A stretch of DNA of 64,000 nt from Thermococcus siculi (GCF_002214505.1 NZ_CP015103.1:1860001-1924000); one strand, 5' to 3'; shown: positions 16,507 through 25,620, counted from the stretch's first letter. The notes: a model not told the origin generated them from the letters alone. A program made the numbers and translations.

Positions 16507-18651
16507 TCATTTGTACTTGTTCTCCAGCTGGAACTGCTTCAGCTTCGCGGTTATACCCTTCAGGGGGGCCTTGTCCTCGCTCACCACTTTCCCGGTTCTG
16601 ACGTCGATTCTGGCGTAGTAGAGCGTCTCCTTCCCCGCGACCTTTATGTGGACGTAGCCCTTCTCCTCGTAGAGGGTCATGCGCTCTATAACGGGGTTCT
16701 CCTCACCGTGCTTCTCCCTCACGCGGGAGAGGTAGGCCTCCTTTATGGCCATCTCGGTGAAGCGGACGTCGCTCTTCACGACCTCCCCAGTGGCCCTGTC
16801 GAGAACCAGCCTGCCCGTCTTGGTTCTGCCCGCGAAGACAACCTCCCAGTTATCGTTCAGGGCGAGGCTCTTTATTACGGCCTCATCGTCTATTTCCCTG
16901 GCGGCTCTACTGGCCAGCTCCTCCGCCAGCTCCCTTCTGAGGACGCGGTCGGTTTCCTCTATGAGCTTGCCGTCCTTGCTCACCTTCAGGGTAACCACGT
17001 GGAGGTCGTTCTCGGCCCTGAGGACGTACTCCGCCTCGCCGCTTTCCAGAACGACGACCTCGAAGTTCGGATACTTTCCAGAGGCCAGCTCCCGGGCACG
17101 CTCAGGGGTTACCTCCGCCATGTAGTCAAGCACATCCCCCGTCTGCCCGTCAACCTTTATGATTGCCTTTCCATCGGCGCTCTCCATCGTTAGCTCGAGG
17201 TACTTGTGCTCGAGCACGCGGTAGGATTCAAGCCCCAGGTTCCTCAGCGGGAAGTTCTCCTCTATGACCCCCTTGGCCTTCTCGAAGGCCTCCGATGGTG
17301 AGGGGAGCTTCCTGACCTCTACGTGTTCCCCGCTGGTGAGGTCAACCTGCATCACGGCTATCCCATCGTCCACGAGCACGTCTGCAACGGCGACCTTCTT
17401 ACCCTTCTCGAGGTTGATGACCTGACCGTCGGGGTACGTCTCTCTCAGAAGATCCTCGAGGGCCTTGTCGCTCATAAGAGCCTCCATTCCGAGGAGCTTT
17501 CCCGTGTACTCGTTGAAGGATAGCTCGAAGGAGAACCTCTCCGTCCTTCCAGAGACCCTGACCTTTCCACCTTTCCTCTCGAGGCCCTGCTCAAGGGGGG
17601 TCTCCCCGGTCTGCAATGCCACCGCATCGGAGGCATTCCTCAGGAAGTACTCGTCAGGCAGTGGACTTATCTCGAAATCAAGCTCATCCTTCTCGAGGTT
17701 CACCGAGGCTTTGGCGGTGTTCTCGCCCACTATCAGGGCCAGTTCAGCCCTCCTGGGAACGTACACCTTCTTCCTCTCATGTATCGTTATCCTGCCCTCC
17801 GGAACGCCAAGCTCCCTGGAGGCCCTCTCCTTCAGTATGAAGACGGCCTCGCTCGGACTCACCGGCACCTCTATCTCCCTCTCGGTGGCCCGGATTACGG
17901 AGCCATCGTTGAGGAGTGCCTTGGTAACCGGGACACTCAAGGTCTTATCCCGGGTCGCCCTGAGAACCATCTTATCCTTGGAGAAGACGACCGCCTTGTC
18001 CTTCTCCTCCCCCTCGTCCCCCTCAACCGACCAGGAGAATATGTACGCGCTCGCGAGGAGAACCGAGACCGAGTCGAGTTTCACCTCTTCGGGCTTTATC
18101 GGGTATTTCGAGGAGATTGCCGAGGCCACCTTCTTGAGAACCGCCTCCGGAGAAAAGTCGTAGAGCAGGGGCGCGTCAAGCTCAAACTCCTTCAGCTTCT
18201 CCTCCTCTTCCTTCTCCCTGCCCCGCCTTTCAGCCGCCTTCAGAAGCTCCTCCTGCGGCTCGATGGAATAGTTGTTGAAGAGTGAGGCCAGCTTCTCGCC
18301 GTCCCACGGCACTATCCTGCCCCTGTGTTCCCTGGATATCAGAACCTTGGCATCCTTCGTAAAGCCAACGGGAGAAATAAGTATGCCCTTGTCGGCCCTG
18401 TACTTGTCAACGAGGTCGGCGAAGACGTTGACGTCCTTCGAGGATGCGAGTCCCTTGGAGTGGAGCGCCAGAACGACCTTCTCGGTTCCTGCTATCGGGT
18501 CGTCCCTTATTGCGACCACGTCTATACCCCACTCCTTCTTGCTCGAGACCCTCTCGTAGTCCCTGAAGCCCATCCTCTTAAGTAACTCGATGATGTTTTC
18601 GATCAGAGCTTCCTCTGAGGCCAGTCTTATTAAATCCGACGTCCACTGCAT
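16507..18651 (-). CDS. Nuclease-like N-terminal domain fused to tandem PepSY-like repeats
   Basis: A 714-residue protein. Residues about 1-125 resemble an Mrr/PD-(D/E)XK restriction-endonuclease fold: an N-terminal helix, WGIDVVAIRDD (the metal-binding Asp) and VVLALHSKGL (the Lys strand), followed by DKGILISPVGFTKDAKVL, a hallmark of the Mrr group. In the second motif the usual Glu/Gln before x-Lys is His, so activity may be altered. The remaining two thirds contain repeated PepSY-like hairpins (IKVDGQTGDV, LVLDRATGEV, ARIDVRTGKV, among others). No signal peptide or membrane segment is clear. The ATG at 18651 follows GGTGAG. Its TATA box (ATTTATAAAATA) lies in the space shared with pgk. Confidence 0.65.
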   Translation of the reverse strand: MQWTSDLIRLASEEALIENIIELLKRMGFRDYERVSSKKEWGIDVVAIRDDPIAGTEKVVLALHSKGLASSKDVNVFADLVDKYRADKGILISPVGFTKDAKVLISREHRGRIVPWDGEKLASLFNNYSIEPQEELLKAAERRGREKEEEEKLKEFELDAPLLYDFSPEAVLKKVASAISSKYPIKPEEVKLDSVSVLLASAYIFSWSVEGDEGEEKDKAVVFSKDKMVLRATRDKTLSVPVTKALLNDGSVIRATEREIEVPVSPSEAVFILKERASRELGVPEGRITIHERKKVYVPRRAELALIVGENTAKASVNLEKDELDFEISPLPDEYFLRNASDAVALQTGETPLEQGLERKGGKVRVSGRTERFSFELSFNEYTGKLLGMEALMSDKALEDLLRETYPDGQVINLEKGKKVAVADVLVDDGIAVMQVDLTSGEHVEVRKLPSPSEAFEKAKGVIEENFPLRNLGLESYRVLEHKYLELTMESADGKAIIKVDGQTGDVLDYMAEVTPERARELASGKYPNFEVVVLESGEAEYVLRAENDLHVVTLKVSKDGKLIEETDRVLRRELAEELASRAAREIDDEAVIKSLALNDNWEVVFAGRTKTGRLVLDRATGEVVKSDVRFTEMAIKEAYLSRVREKHGEENPVIERMTLYEEKGYVHIKVAGKETLYYARIDVRTGKVVSEDKAPLKGITAKLKQFQLENKYK

Positions 18652-18729
18652 CAGTCTCACCCATGAAAGTGAACTCCACCCGAGTTTTTTTCGTCCTTAT
18701 TTTATAAATCTCTTTCCCCGGAGAGGGCT

Positions 18730-18761
18730 TATCACCGCGGGTGTTCAAAATAAACTTTTAA
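18730..18761 (+). promoter_or_regulatory. Thermococcales glycolytic motif (TGM) and TATA region of pgk
   Basis: TATCAC-CGCGG-GTGTTC at 18730-18746 matches the known TATCAC-N5-GTGATA motif with an intact left half and a 4/6 right half. It is bound by the sugar-responsive regulator Tgr/TrmBL1. It sits immediately upstream of the AT-rich BRE/TATA (AAAATAAACTTTTAA, to about 18761). Motifs upstream of TATA are those at which the regulator activates gluconeogenic genes, which fits pgk in organisms that bypass it in glycolysis through GAPOR. Confidence 0.6.
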
Positions 18762-18793
18762 CGGCGGCGGTTTAACAGAAGCCTGGTGATGGA

Positions 18794-20029
18794 ATGTTCA
18801 GGCTCACCGAGTTCAACTTTCACGGCAAAACCGTGTTTCTGAGGGCTGACCTGAACTCACCGATCAAGGACGGGAGGATAATCAGCGACGCACGCTTTAG
18901 GGGGGTTCTCCCAACGATCATATACCTCCTCGAGCACGGGGCAAAGCTCGTCATAGGAACCCATCAGAGCAAGCCCTACAAGGGCGACTACACGACCACG
19001 GAGGAGCACGCGGAGATACTGAGCAAACTCCTCGGTCAGGAGGTGGAGTACGTTGAGGACATCTTCGGAAAGTATGCCCGCGAGAAGATAAAGGGGCTGA
19101 AGCCCGGGGAGGCCCTGATGCTCGAAAACCTCCGCTTTGCGGCTGAGGAGGTAAAATACAAACCGATGGAGGAGTGCGAAAGGACGTTCTTCGTGAGAAA
19201 ACTTGCCCCGCTCATTGATTACGTCGTGAACGATGCCTTCGCGGCGGCGCACAGAAGCCAGCCCTCACTGGTCGGCTTCGCCCGGCTGAAACCGATGATA
19301 ATGGGCTTCCTCATGGAGAAGGAAGTCGACGCCCTAACCAGGGCCTACGGGACCGAGGAGAAACCAAGGGTTTACGTCCTCGGTGGGGCCAAGGTTGACG
19401 ACTCTCTCCGCGTCGCGGAGAACGTCCTTAGGAACGGAAGGGCAGAGTTGATACTAACCGGCGGCCTCGTCGGCCACGTCTTCACCCTCGCCAAGGGCTT
19501 CCACCTCGGTGATGCAAACCTTGAATTCATGGAGAGGAAGGGTCTCCTCGAACTCGTGGACTGGGCGGAGAGGATTCTCGACGAGTTCTACCCCCACGTG
19601 AGAACCCCGGTCGACTTCGCCGTGGATTACAGGGGGCAGCGCGTCGAGGTGGATCTGCTAAGCGACGAGAAGAGGCTCTTCGACGAGCATCCGATACTGG
19701 ACATAGGGTCGAGGACCGTTGAGAAGTACCGCGAGGTACTCATGAAAGCGAGGATCATAGTCGCCAACGGGCCGATGGGAGTCTTTGAGAGGGAGGAGTT
19801 TGCCCTTGGAACCGTCGGTGTTTTCAGGGCAATAGGCGAGAGTCCAGCTTTCAGCGTCGTGGGCGGGGGGCACAGCATAGCGAGCATTTACCAGCACAAC
19901 ATAACAGGGATAAGCCATGTTTCGACCGGCGGCGGCGCGATGCTGAGCTTCTTCGCCGGGGAGAAGCTTCCTGTTCTTGAGGCTTTCAGGGTAAGCTACG
20001 AGAGGTTCAAAGAGAGTATCAGAGGGTGA
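18794..20029 (+). CDS. pgk: Phosphoglycerate kinase
   Basis: A 411-residue archaeal-type PGK catalysing 1,3-bisphosphoglycerate + ADP to 3-phosphoglycerate + ATP. Landmarks are FLRADLNSPI at the N-terminal substrate site, LMLENLRF, NDAFAAAHRSQPS, VLGGAKVDDS in the nucleotide domain, and VVGGGHSIASIY with STGGGAMLSF near the C terminus. In Thermococcales carbon flow through PGK is mainly gluconeogenic. GGTGATGG precedes the ATG. The promoter carries a TGM-type element. The 3' end overlaps the convergent membrane gene by 11 bp. Confidence 0.96.
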   Translation: MFRLTEFNFHGKTVFLRADLNSPIKDGRIISDARFRGVLPTIIYLLEHGAKLVIGTHQSKPYKGDYTTTEEHAEILSKLLGQEVEYVEDIFGKYAREKIKGLKPGEALMLENLRFAAEEVKYKPMEECERTFFVRKLAPLIDYVVNDAFAAAHRSQPSLVGFARLKPMIMGFLMEKEVDALTRAYGTEEKPRVYVLGGAKVDDSLRVAENVLRNGRAELILTGGLVGHVFTLAKGFHLGDANLEFMERKGLLELVDWAERILDEFYPHVRTPVDFAVDYRGQRVEVDLLSDEKRLFDEHPILDIGSRTVEKYREVLMKARIIVANGPMGVFEREEFALGTVGVFRAIGESPAFSVVGGGHSIASIYQHNITGISHVSTGGGAMLSFFAGEKLPVLEAFRVSYERFKESIRG

Positions 20030-20525
20030 GCAAAAACACCACCAGAACCGCGGCCAAAACCACCATCAGGGACAGCATGAGGAGCCAGTCTATCCTCTCC
20101 ATCAGTTTTTTGTTGGAGTAGAGGACCTGGCCAGAGATTCCGAGGAGGAAAGAAGCCAGTATGAGCATGGTCTCCTCAATGGACTCCAGCCCGGTTAACA
20201 GGGTGTACAACACCCCAATCGCCCCGATGAGGAGCACGGCACCGAAGATCGTGAATATCGGCCTCAGCTTTCTCACGTTGGACAGGTAGAACGTGATCAT
20301 GAAGGCGGTTAGGAAAATGAACATCGCCTGTATCTCCAGGGGCACCGCCACCTCGCTTCCGTGGAGAAGTCTCTCGGGTATCCAGACGATGCCGGAGATG
20401 ATCGTGGACACTACCAGCGCCATCACAAAGATGTTGTGTATATGATCGGCTATGGTGAGGGCCTCCTCAAGCTCCTCAATCTCGTTGGGGTGCCCTTCAC
20501 CCCTGGCATCGATTTTCCCGGACAT
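20019..20525 (-). CDS. Four-helix membrane protein, unknown function
   Basis: A 168-residue protein with a charged N-terminal segment (MSGKIDARGEGHPNEIEELEEA) and four hydrophobic helices. No motif is recognised. The reading frame stays open upstream to 20867, but that extension is antisense-like and rich in Arg/His/Pro, so the ATG at 20525 is chosen. The 161 bp ahead of it (20526-20686) hold only a spaced inverted repeat, TACCCCAT at 20528 and ATGGGGTA at about 20643; I see no gene there. It overlaps the end of pgk by 11 bp. Confidence 0.65.
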   Translation of the reverse strand: MSGKIDARGEGHPNEIEELEEALTIADHIHNIFVMALVVSTIISGIVWIPERLLHGSEVAVPLEIQAMFIFLTAFMITFYLSNVRKLRPIFTIFGAVLLIGAIGVLYTLLTGLESIEETMLILASFLLGISGQVLYSNKKLMERIDWLLMLSLMVVLAAVLVVFLLTL

Positions 20526-20686
20526 CTTACCCCATAGAAAAATGGACCGTTTTGGATTTAACTCTATCGGAATCTCAGGACCCCTACCGTTGGGGCAGTG
20601 CCCGTGGGAGAACCCCGGGAGTTCGATGGAGAAAAACGATCGATGGGGTAGTGCTAAATGCCCACCACCCCGAAATCCCGCGCCCC

Positions 20687-21451
20687 TCACTCTATCGTTG
20701 CCTTCCTGAACTCGATGGCAGCAATCCCAGCCAAGATCGCCGCCAGCGCCGTGAGCACCAGCCAGTCGGTGGTTATGGCGAAGGTGGGGGCAACGCCGGC
20801 CAGGTAGTAGCGAGAGCCGTCGACCGCGTAGGTGAGCGGGTTTATCCTCGCCAGCCACTGCATCCACTCGGGCATCGTCTTTATCGGGTAGAAGGCCCCG
20901 CTCAGGAAGGTCATGGGGAGCATTATCATCATGATGACCATCTGGAAGCCCTCCATGCTCGTCATCCTCAGCGCTATGGCAACGCCCATCCCGGCTATCG
21001 CTATGCCAACGATGAAGCCCATGCCCAGTGCGGGCAGAACCCCTGAGAGATTCAGATCAGCGAGGGCGAAGCTTAGAGCCAGGATTATGACGCCCTGTAT
21101 CAGGGCCATTATGGCGCCGCCGGTTATCCTCCCGAGTATCGCCTCCGTCCTGCTGGCGGGGGCGACGAGAATCTCCTTAAGGAAGCCGAACTGCTTGTCC
21201 CAGATTATCGTTATCCCCTGCATGAAGCTCATGTTGAAGATTGTCATCGCCACGATTCCAGGCACGAGGTAGGTCATGTAGTCGACGCCGCCGAAAATCG
21301 GAGCCGCCATTGGGTTGTCGAAGACCCCGGCCCAGCCCTTTCCGAAGAAGATGAGCCAGATGAGCGGGTTGATTATGCTCCCTATGACCCTCGCGCGCGA
21401 GTGGGAGAATCTCTTCAGTTCCCGGTAGACCATCGTAGTAAATACCCTCAC
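20687..21451 (-). CDS. ABC-2 type exporter permease (DrrB-like)
   Basis: A 254-residue permease with six hydrophobic segments in the ABC-2 arrangement: a cytoplasmic N-terminal part (YRELKRFSHSRARVIGSIINPLIW), the conserved FLKEILVAPASRTEAILGRI coupling segment, and PMTFLSGAFYPIKTMPEWMQWLARINPLTYAVDGSR, a hallmark of daunorubicin-type and related exporters. GGAGGTGAT decides a GTG start at 21451. It pairs with the ATPase gene just upstream (overlap of several bases) and the PadR regulator. Substrate is unknown. Confidence 0.9.
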   Translation of the reverse strand: MRVFTTMVYRELKRFSHSRARVIGSIINPLIWLIFFGKGWAGVFDNPMAAPIFGGVDYMTYLVPGIVAMTIFNMSFMQGITIIWDKQFGFLKEILVAPASRTEAILGRITGGAIMALIQGVIILALSFALADLNLSGVLPALGMGFIVGIAIAGMGVAIALRMTSMEGFQMVIMMIMLPMTFLSGAFYPIKTMPEWMQWLARINPLTYAVDGSRYYLAGVAPTFAITTDWLVLTALAAILAGIAAIEFRKATIE

Positions 21452-21455
21452 GCCA

Positions 21456-22463
21456 TCACCTCCTTCCAAAGCGCATCCTCTGCTTCATCTTTGCCTTCAT
21501 CGCTCCCCTCTCGTCCGCCTCGTCCCTTATCTCCCTGCCCGTCAGGTGGAGGAAGACATCGTTAAGCGTGGGCCGGTGGTAAGTGGCCTCAAGGATTTTG
21601 ATGCCCGACCTGGATGCGAGTTCAAAGACGCGAGGAAGGGCCTCTGTGGCGTTCTCAACGTCGAGTCTCACCCTACCATCGGGGAGCAGCCTGCACCCCC
21701 TGATGAACTCGGCGTTGAGGCACTTGACGTCCTCCGGGGCCTCGAGCCGGAGGTAGACCACGTCGTTGCCAACGAGCCGCTTAAGCTCCTCGGGAGTCCC
21801 CTCTGCGATAATCTTCCCGTGATCCATTATGGCTATCCTGTCGGCGAGCTGTTCCGCCTCATCCATGTAATGGGTGGTGAGGAAGACGGTCATATCGTGC
21901 TCCTCCTTCATTGCACGGATGTAGTCCCAGATGTGGGCCCTCGTCTGCGGGTCGAGGCCTATGGTCGGCTCGTCAAGGAAGAGGATTTCAGGCTCATGGA
22001 GAAGCGAGCGCGCTATCTCCAGCCTTCTCTGCATGCCACCGCTGAAGGTCTTGACCTGCTTATCCCTGAACTCCCACAGCTCGACGAACTTGAGGAGGCG
22101 CTCTATCTTTTCCTTCAGATCGTTTCCGCCCAGCCCGTATATCCTGCCGTGGATGTACATGTTCTCGTAGGCCGTCAGCTCGCTGTCAACGCTTGGATCC
22201 TGAAAGACTATGCCTATCTTCCTCCTTACGGCGTCCGGTTCGTTCACAACGTCGTGTCCGGCAACGATGGCCCGTCCGGAGCTGGGTTTTAGAAGCGTTG
22301 TCAGGACGTGGACGGTCGTGGTTTTGCCCGCGCCGTTAGGGCCGAGGAACGCGAATATCTCGCCCTTTTTGACCCTGAAAGAGATGCCCTTGACGGCCTC
22401 GAAGTCGCCGTACCTCTTGACCAGGTTTTCGACCTCGATTGCGTGCTCACTCATCTCCGCCAT
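21456..22463 (-). CDS. ABC-2 exporter ATP-binding protein (DrrA-like)
   Basis: A 335-residue ATPase. Walker A is GPNGAGKTT, the Q-loop is FQDPSVDSELTAYENM, the signature is FSGGMQRRLEIARSL, Walker B is ILFLDEPTIGLDPQTR and the H-loop LTTHYMDEAE. A C-terminal domain of about 100 residues ending in a basic tail follows, as in DrrA-type exporters. The start may be the ATG at 22463 or at 22454. The gene overlaps the end of padR upstream and abuts the permease downstream, so the three form one operon for efflux of an unknown, possibly toxic, compound. Confidence 0.93.
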   Translation of the reverse strand: MAEMSEHAIEVENLVKRYGDFEAVKGISFRVKKGEIFAFLGPNGAGKTTTVHVLTTLLKPSSGRAIVAGHDVVNEPDAVRRKIGIVFQDPSVDSELTAYENMYIHGRIYGLGGNDLKEKIERLLKFVELWEFRDKQVKTFSGGMQRRLEIARSLLHEPEILFLDEPTIGLDPQTRAHIWDYIRAMKEEHDMTVFLTTHYMDEAEQLADRIAIMDHGKIIAEGTPEELKRLVGNDVVYLRLEAPEDVKCLNAEFIRGCRLLPDGRVRLDVENATEALPRVFELASRSGIKILEATYHRPTLNDVFLHLTGREIRDEADERGAMKAKMKQRMRFGRR

Positions 22464-22920
22464 CCCCCAGCTCCCCGAGTAGAATGAGCCTCACCCTCTT
22501 CGTGAAGTCAGAGAACTCCCCCGCGAGGGCTTTCTTCTGGCCATCGGTGAGCGAATCCAGGGAGTTGAAAACCTCCCTGAGGACGAGTCCGAGTTCCCTG
22601 CCCCCGAGCCTCGAGAACTCTCTAAAACGCTCCATGAGTTCCTCTATCTCCCTCAGTTCGTCGGCGTGCTCCGTGAGGTATTCTCTCCCCTTATCGGTTG
22701 CTTTGTACAGGCGTTTCTCCCTCTTTCCCTCTCCGACGGTCTCGATGAGGCCCCCCCTCTTAAGGGATGCCAGTATCGGGTATACCGTCCCCGGACTGGG
22801 GTGTGGAATCCCGTATGTCCTCTCGAGTTCGGCCATTATCCCGTAGCCGTGCATGGGCTTCTCGGCGAGCATTTTGAGAATGAGAAGCTTGAGGTGCCCC
22901 TTGAAGTGCGGACGTTCCAT
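22447..22920 (-). CDS. PadR family transcriptional regulator
   Basis: A 157-residue regulator. The winged-helix part (residues 1-85, LKLLILKMLAEKPMHGYGIMAELERTYG, PSPGTVYPILASLKRGGLIE) is typical of PadR; a C-terminal helical region mediates dimerisation. PadR proteins usually repress neighbouring efflux genes and are released by the drug. The operon order padR-ATPase-permease and a dyad between TATA and start codon fit autorepression. The ribosome site GGTGATACT precedes the ATG. Confidence 0.92.
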   Translation of the reverse strand: MERPHFKGHLKLLILKMLAEKPMHGYGIMAELERTYGIPHPSPGTVYPILASLKRGGLIETVGEGKREKRLYKATDKGREYLTEHADELREIEELMERFREFSRLGGRELGLVLREVFNSLDSLTDGQKKALAGEFSDFTKRVRLILLGELGDGGDE

Positions 22921-22931
22921 AGTATCACCGA

Positions 22932-22947
22932 TATGTCGGTCGATATA
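22932..22947 (-). promoter_or_regulatory. Candidate PadR operator between TATA and start codon
   Basis: An imperfect dyad, TATGTC-GGTC-GATATA on the plus strand (5 of 6 positions paired), lies 12 bp ahead of the padR ATG and just after a TATA-like TTATAAAC (about 22950-22957). Binding there would block transcription start. Assignment is positional inference. Confidence 0.35.
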
Positions 22948-23002
22948 TTTGTTTATAAGGGTTTCGGCTGGGAAACGGAACGGGAGACTCGCCAGAACAA
23001 AC

Positions 23003-23659
23003 TCACAAAAGCTCCGCGAACAGGAGGTCCTCCTTCCTTCCCCCGGCTTTCAGAAAGACCTTCTCGCTCCAGGAGACCCTTCCAACCCCCGCAGGAAAGT
23101 GAGCATCGCTCGCGAAGGTGAGCTTTATGCCCCGCTTTATGCACTCCGCGATGAAATCCCGATCGGGAACCTTGTAGCGGGAGCTTATCTCGAAGGCCTT
23201 TCCGTTCGCTTCCGCCAGTTCCAAAATCTCCTCAAGCTCTTCCCTCCCCGGGAACCCTATGTACGGGAAGTTGGCCCCGAAGTGACCGATGACATCAACG
23301 TTCCCGTCCATCAGGGCGATTTTGACCAGCCCCAGGTATTCCTCCGGCGTTTCAAGCCACTCGTGGACGCTGGCTATCACGAAGTCGAGCTTTTTGACCA
23401 TGAACTCGGGAACGTCGACGCCGTTCACGGTGATATTGCCCTCGATCCCAGCTAGGACGGTCACTTCCGAGTCCTCCGCCCAGCGCCTTACATCGCGGAC
23501 GTAGCGGTTTATGCTCCTCGGCCCCAGGTAGTGGCTGTGGTCTGTTATCGCCAGGACTCCAAGACCCCTCTCCTCGGCGGCCGCTATGTTGTCCGCTATC
23601 GCGCCAGTGCCGTCCGAATAGACGGTGTGGGTGTGAGCATCATGGGGAAACTCAAGCAT
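23003..23659 (-). CDS. PHP domain phosphoesterase
   Basis: A 218-residue protein of the PHP family (metal-dependent phosphoesterases such as histidinol phosphatase and YcdX). Metal-binding motifs: DAHTHTVYSDG at residues 6-16, ITDHSHYLG, a central Glu (GIEGNITVNG), a His in ASVHEW, GHFGAN and the C-terminal FASDAHFP. The length suits the stand-alone enzyme. The ATG at 23659 starts directly before the first HxH motif; longer frames upstream do not add a domain. It is divergent from the mutase gene. Substrate unknown. Confidence 0.85.
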   Translation of the reverse strand: MLEFPHDAHTHTVYSDGTGAIADNIAAAEERGLGVLAITDHSHYLGPRSINRYVRDVRRWAEDSEVTVLAGIEGNITVNGVDVPEFMVKKLDFVIASVHEWLETPEEYLGLVKIALMDGNVDVIGHFGANFPYIGFPGREELEEILELAEANGKAFEISSRYKVPDRDFIAECIKRGIKLTFASDAHFPAGVGRVSWSEKVFLKAGGRKEDLLFAELL

Positions 23660-23780
23660 GGTTTGGGATACCCAGCAGAGATTAAAAAGGCTTCTGGACA
23701 AAATATCCAACGTAAAGCCCGACCTTGAACTTTGACAAAGATTTAAATATCCCCAGGCCCAAAAAAGTGCGGTGGTGAAA

Positions 23781-24212
23781 ATGGTCGAGCGCTCCAAGGT
23801 TAGGGTTCTCGTTGCAAAGCCGGGACTTGACGGTCACGACAGAGGCGCTAAAGTCGTCGCAAGGGCCCTTCGCGACGCGGGTTTTGAGGTCATTTACACG
23901 GGCATAAGGCAGACCCCCGAGCAGATAGTCGAGAGCGTCGTTCAGGAGGACGTCGATGTCCTTGGAATAAGCATACTCTCAGGCGCGCACATGGTTCTGA
24001 TACCCAAGATACTCAAGCTCCTCGAGGAGAGGGGCCTCAGGGTCAACGAGGACGTTCTCGTCATAGCCGGTGGCATTATCCCGCCCGACGATGCCGAGCA
24101 GCTGGAGAAGATGGGCGTTGCCAAGGTCTTCGGCCCCGGAAGCCCGATCGAGGGCATAATCGCGTTCATCGACGAGAACGTGCCGAAGCTGAAGAAGTTC
24201 AGGGAGAGCTGA
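23781..24212 (+). CDS. mcmA2: Methylmalonyl-CoA mutase small subunit, B12-binding
   Basis: A 143-residue cobalamin-binding domain protein. The base-off/His-on signature DGHDRG (DxHxxG) is near residue 18, followed by [10 protein letters not shown] (SxL) and [11 protein letters not shown] (GG). In archaea and some bacteria the mutase is split and this subunit joins a catalytic large subunit, which is not in this window. It heads a cluster with meaB and the epimerase gene. TATA box GATTTAAATAT near 23743; GGTGGTGAAA precedes the ATG at 23781. Confidence 0.93.
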   Translation: MVERSKVRVLVAKPGLDGHDRGAKVVARALRDAGFEVIYTGIRQTPEQIVESVVQEDVDVLGISILSGAHMVLIPKILKLLEERGLRVNEDVLVIAGGIIPPDDAEQLEKMGVAKVFGPGSPIEGIIAFIDENVPKLKKFRES

Positions 24213-24259
24213 GCAACCTTTATAATTTCTTAACCGGATAATTTATCCGAGTGATGACG

Positions 24260-25219
24260 ATGATAGACGACCTCATCGATAGAATGCTCAGGGGCGACAA
24301 ACGCGCCACCGCGAGGCTCATAACCCTCGTGGAGAACGACGAGGAGAAGGCCCGGGAGATAATCTCTAAAATCTATCCCCACACCGGCAACGCCTACATC
24401 GTCGGCATAACCGGTCCGCCGGGCGCGGGAAAATCGACGCTTCTCGACAAGCTCATCAGGGTCGCGAGGGAGGAGGGTAAAATCGTCGGGGTTATAGCGA
24501 TAGACCCGACGTCCCCCTTCACCGGCGGCGCGCTCCTCGGCGACAGGATAAGGATGCAGCGTCATTCGACCGATCCCGGCGTTTTCATAAGGAGCATGGC
24601 CACCCGCGGCTCCCTCGGTGGTCTGGCAAAGGCCACGAGCGATGCCATAAAGGTTCTCGATGCGTACGGCTGCGACGTCATCTTCGTTGAAACCGTCGGA
24701 GTTGGGCAAATCGAGATAGACATCGTGAAGACCGCCGATACGGTCGTTCTCGTAACCGTTCCCGGTCTGGGCGACGACATACAGGCCATAAAGGCCGGCC
24801 TCATGGAGATAGCGGATGTTTTTGTTATCAACAAGGCTGACAAGGAAGGGGCGGATGCGACCTACTTCGAGCTGAACCTCATGCTCGACCTCGAAAAAGA
24901 GCGCTGGGAGAAGAGGGGATGGAGGCCGCCGATAGTCGAAACCGTTGCGACGACGATGAGGGGTATACGCGACCTATGGAAGGCCATAAACGACCATCGA
25001 AAGTCCCTTGAGGAAAGCGGAAGGCTGGCCGAGAAGAGGAAGTTCCGCGCCGAGGAGGAGGTCAAGACAATCGTGTCGGGAAGGATAGCCCGTATCGTTG
25101 AGGAGAGGCTCGACGACGAGGAGGTTTCGTCTTTGATAGAGGGGGTCGTCAAACGGGAGATAGATCCCTACTCTGCCGCTGATACCGTTCTTGAAAAAGC
25201 CCTGGGGGTGAGGGTATGA
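24260..25219 (+). CDS. meaB: Methylmalonyl-CoA mutase-associated GTPase MeaB
   Basis: A 319-residue G3E-family P-loop GTPase. Walker A is GPPGAGKST, the switch/base motifs are [25 protein letters not shown] and NKAD, and the C terminus forms the helical dimer arm. MeaB protects and reactivates the B12-dependent mutase; the name ArgK in old annotations is a misnomer. It lies 47 bp after mcmA2 and overlaps the epimerase start. The ATG at 24260 is preferred because of GAGTGATG upstream; 24254 is possible. Confidence 0.95.
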   Translation: MIDDLIDRMLRGDKRATARLITLVENDEEKAREIISKIYPHTGNAYIVGITGPPGAGKSTLLDKLIRVAREEGKIVGVIAIDPTSPFTGGALLGDRIRMQRHSTDPGVFIRSMATRGSLGGLAKATSDAIKVLDAYGCDVIFVETVGVGQIEIDIVKTADTVVLVTVPGLGDDIQAIKAGLMEIADVFVINKADKEGADATYFELNLMLDLEKERWEKRGWRPPIVETVATTMRGIRDLWKAINDHRKSLEESGRLAEKRKFRAEEEVKTIVSGRIARIVEERLDDEEVSSLIEGVVKREIDPYSAADTVLEKALGVRV

Positions 25220-25620
25220 TAAGGAAGATAGACCACGTTGGCATTGCCGTTAAGAACCTTGAGGAGGCCATGAAGGTCTGGGAGGGCCTCGGCCTCAAGG
25301 TTGAGGAGATAGAGGAAGTTCCTGACCAGAAGGTCAGGACCGCGATAATCCACGTCGGGGAGAGCAGGATAGAGCTTCTGGAGCCGACCGCCGACGACTC
25401 ACCGATAGCCAAGTTCATAGCCAAGCGTGGTGAGGGCATACACCACATAGCCCTCGGAGTGGACAACATTGAGGAGCACCTTGAGAAGCTCAAGGAAGAG
25501 GGGTACAGGCTGATCGATGAACAACCCAGAATTGGGGCCGGAGGTGCGAAAATCGCATTCATCCACCCCAAAGCAGTAACCGGCGTTCTGCTCGAACTTT
25601 GCGAAAGGAAGGAAGAGTAA
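25216..25620 (+). CDS. mce: Methylmalonyl-CoA epimerase
   Basis: A 134-residue VOC-fold enzyme interconverting (R)- and (S)-methylmalonyl-CoA. Metal ligands and active-site residues fit the family: [13 protein letters not shown] (His), [10 protein letters not shown] (Glu), [14 protein letters not shown] (His), and VLLELCER (Glu) at the end. The start codon overlaps the meaB stop as ATGA. Together with mutase and meaB it forms the propionyl/succinyl-CoA interconversion pathway. Confidence 0.95.
   Translation: MIRKIDHVGIAVKNLEEAMKVWEGLGLKVEEIEEVPDQKVRTAIIHVGESRIELLEPTADDSPIAKFIAKRGEGIHHIALGVDNIEEHLEKLKEEGYRLIDEQPRIGAGGAKIAFIHPKAVTGVLLELCERKEE

Noticed and set aside
20528-20650. Spaced inverted repeat TACCCCAT ... 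ATGGGGTA as a mobile element
   Set aside because: Arms are only 8 bp, enclose about 105 bp with no gene, and no target duplication is seen.
20526-20867. N-terminal extension of the membrane protein that ends at 20019
   Set aside because: The extension is antisense to the exporter permease and rich in Arg, His and Pro; a sound ATG with membrane protein starts at 20525.
22921-22930. TATCACCG as a TGM before padR
   Set aside because: It is the reverse complement of the GGTGATA ribosome site; no GTGATA half follows at the right distance.
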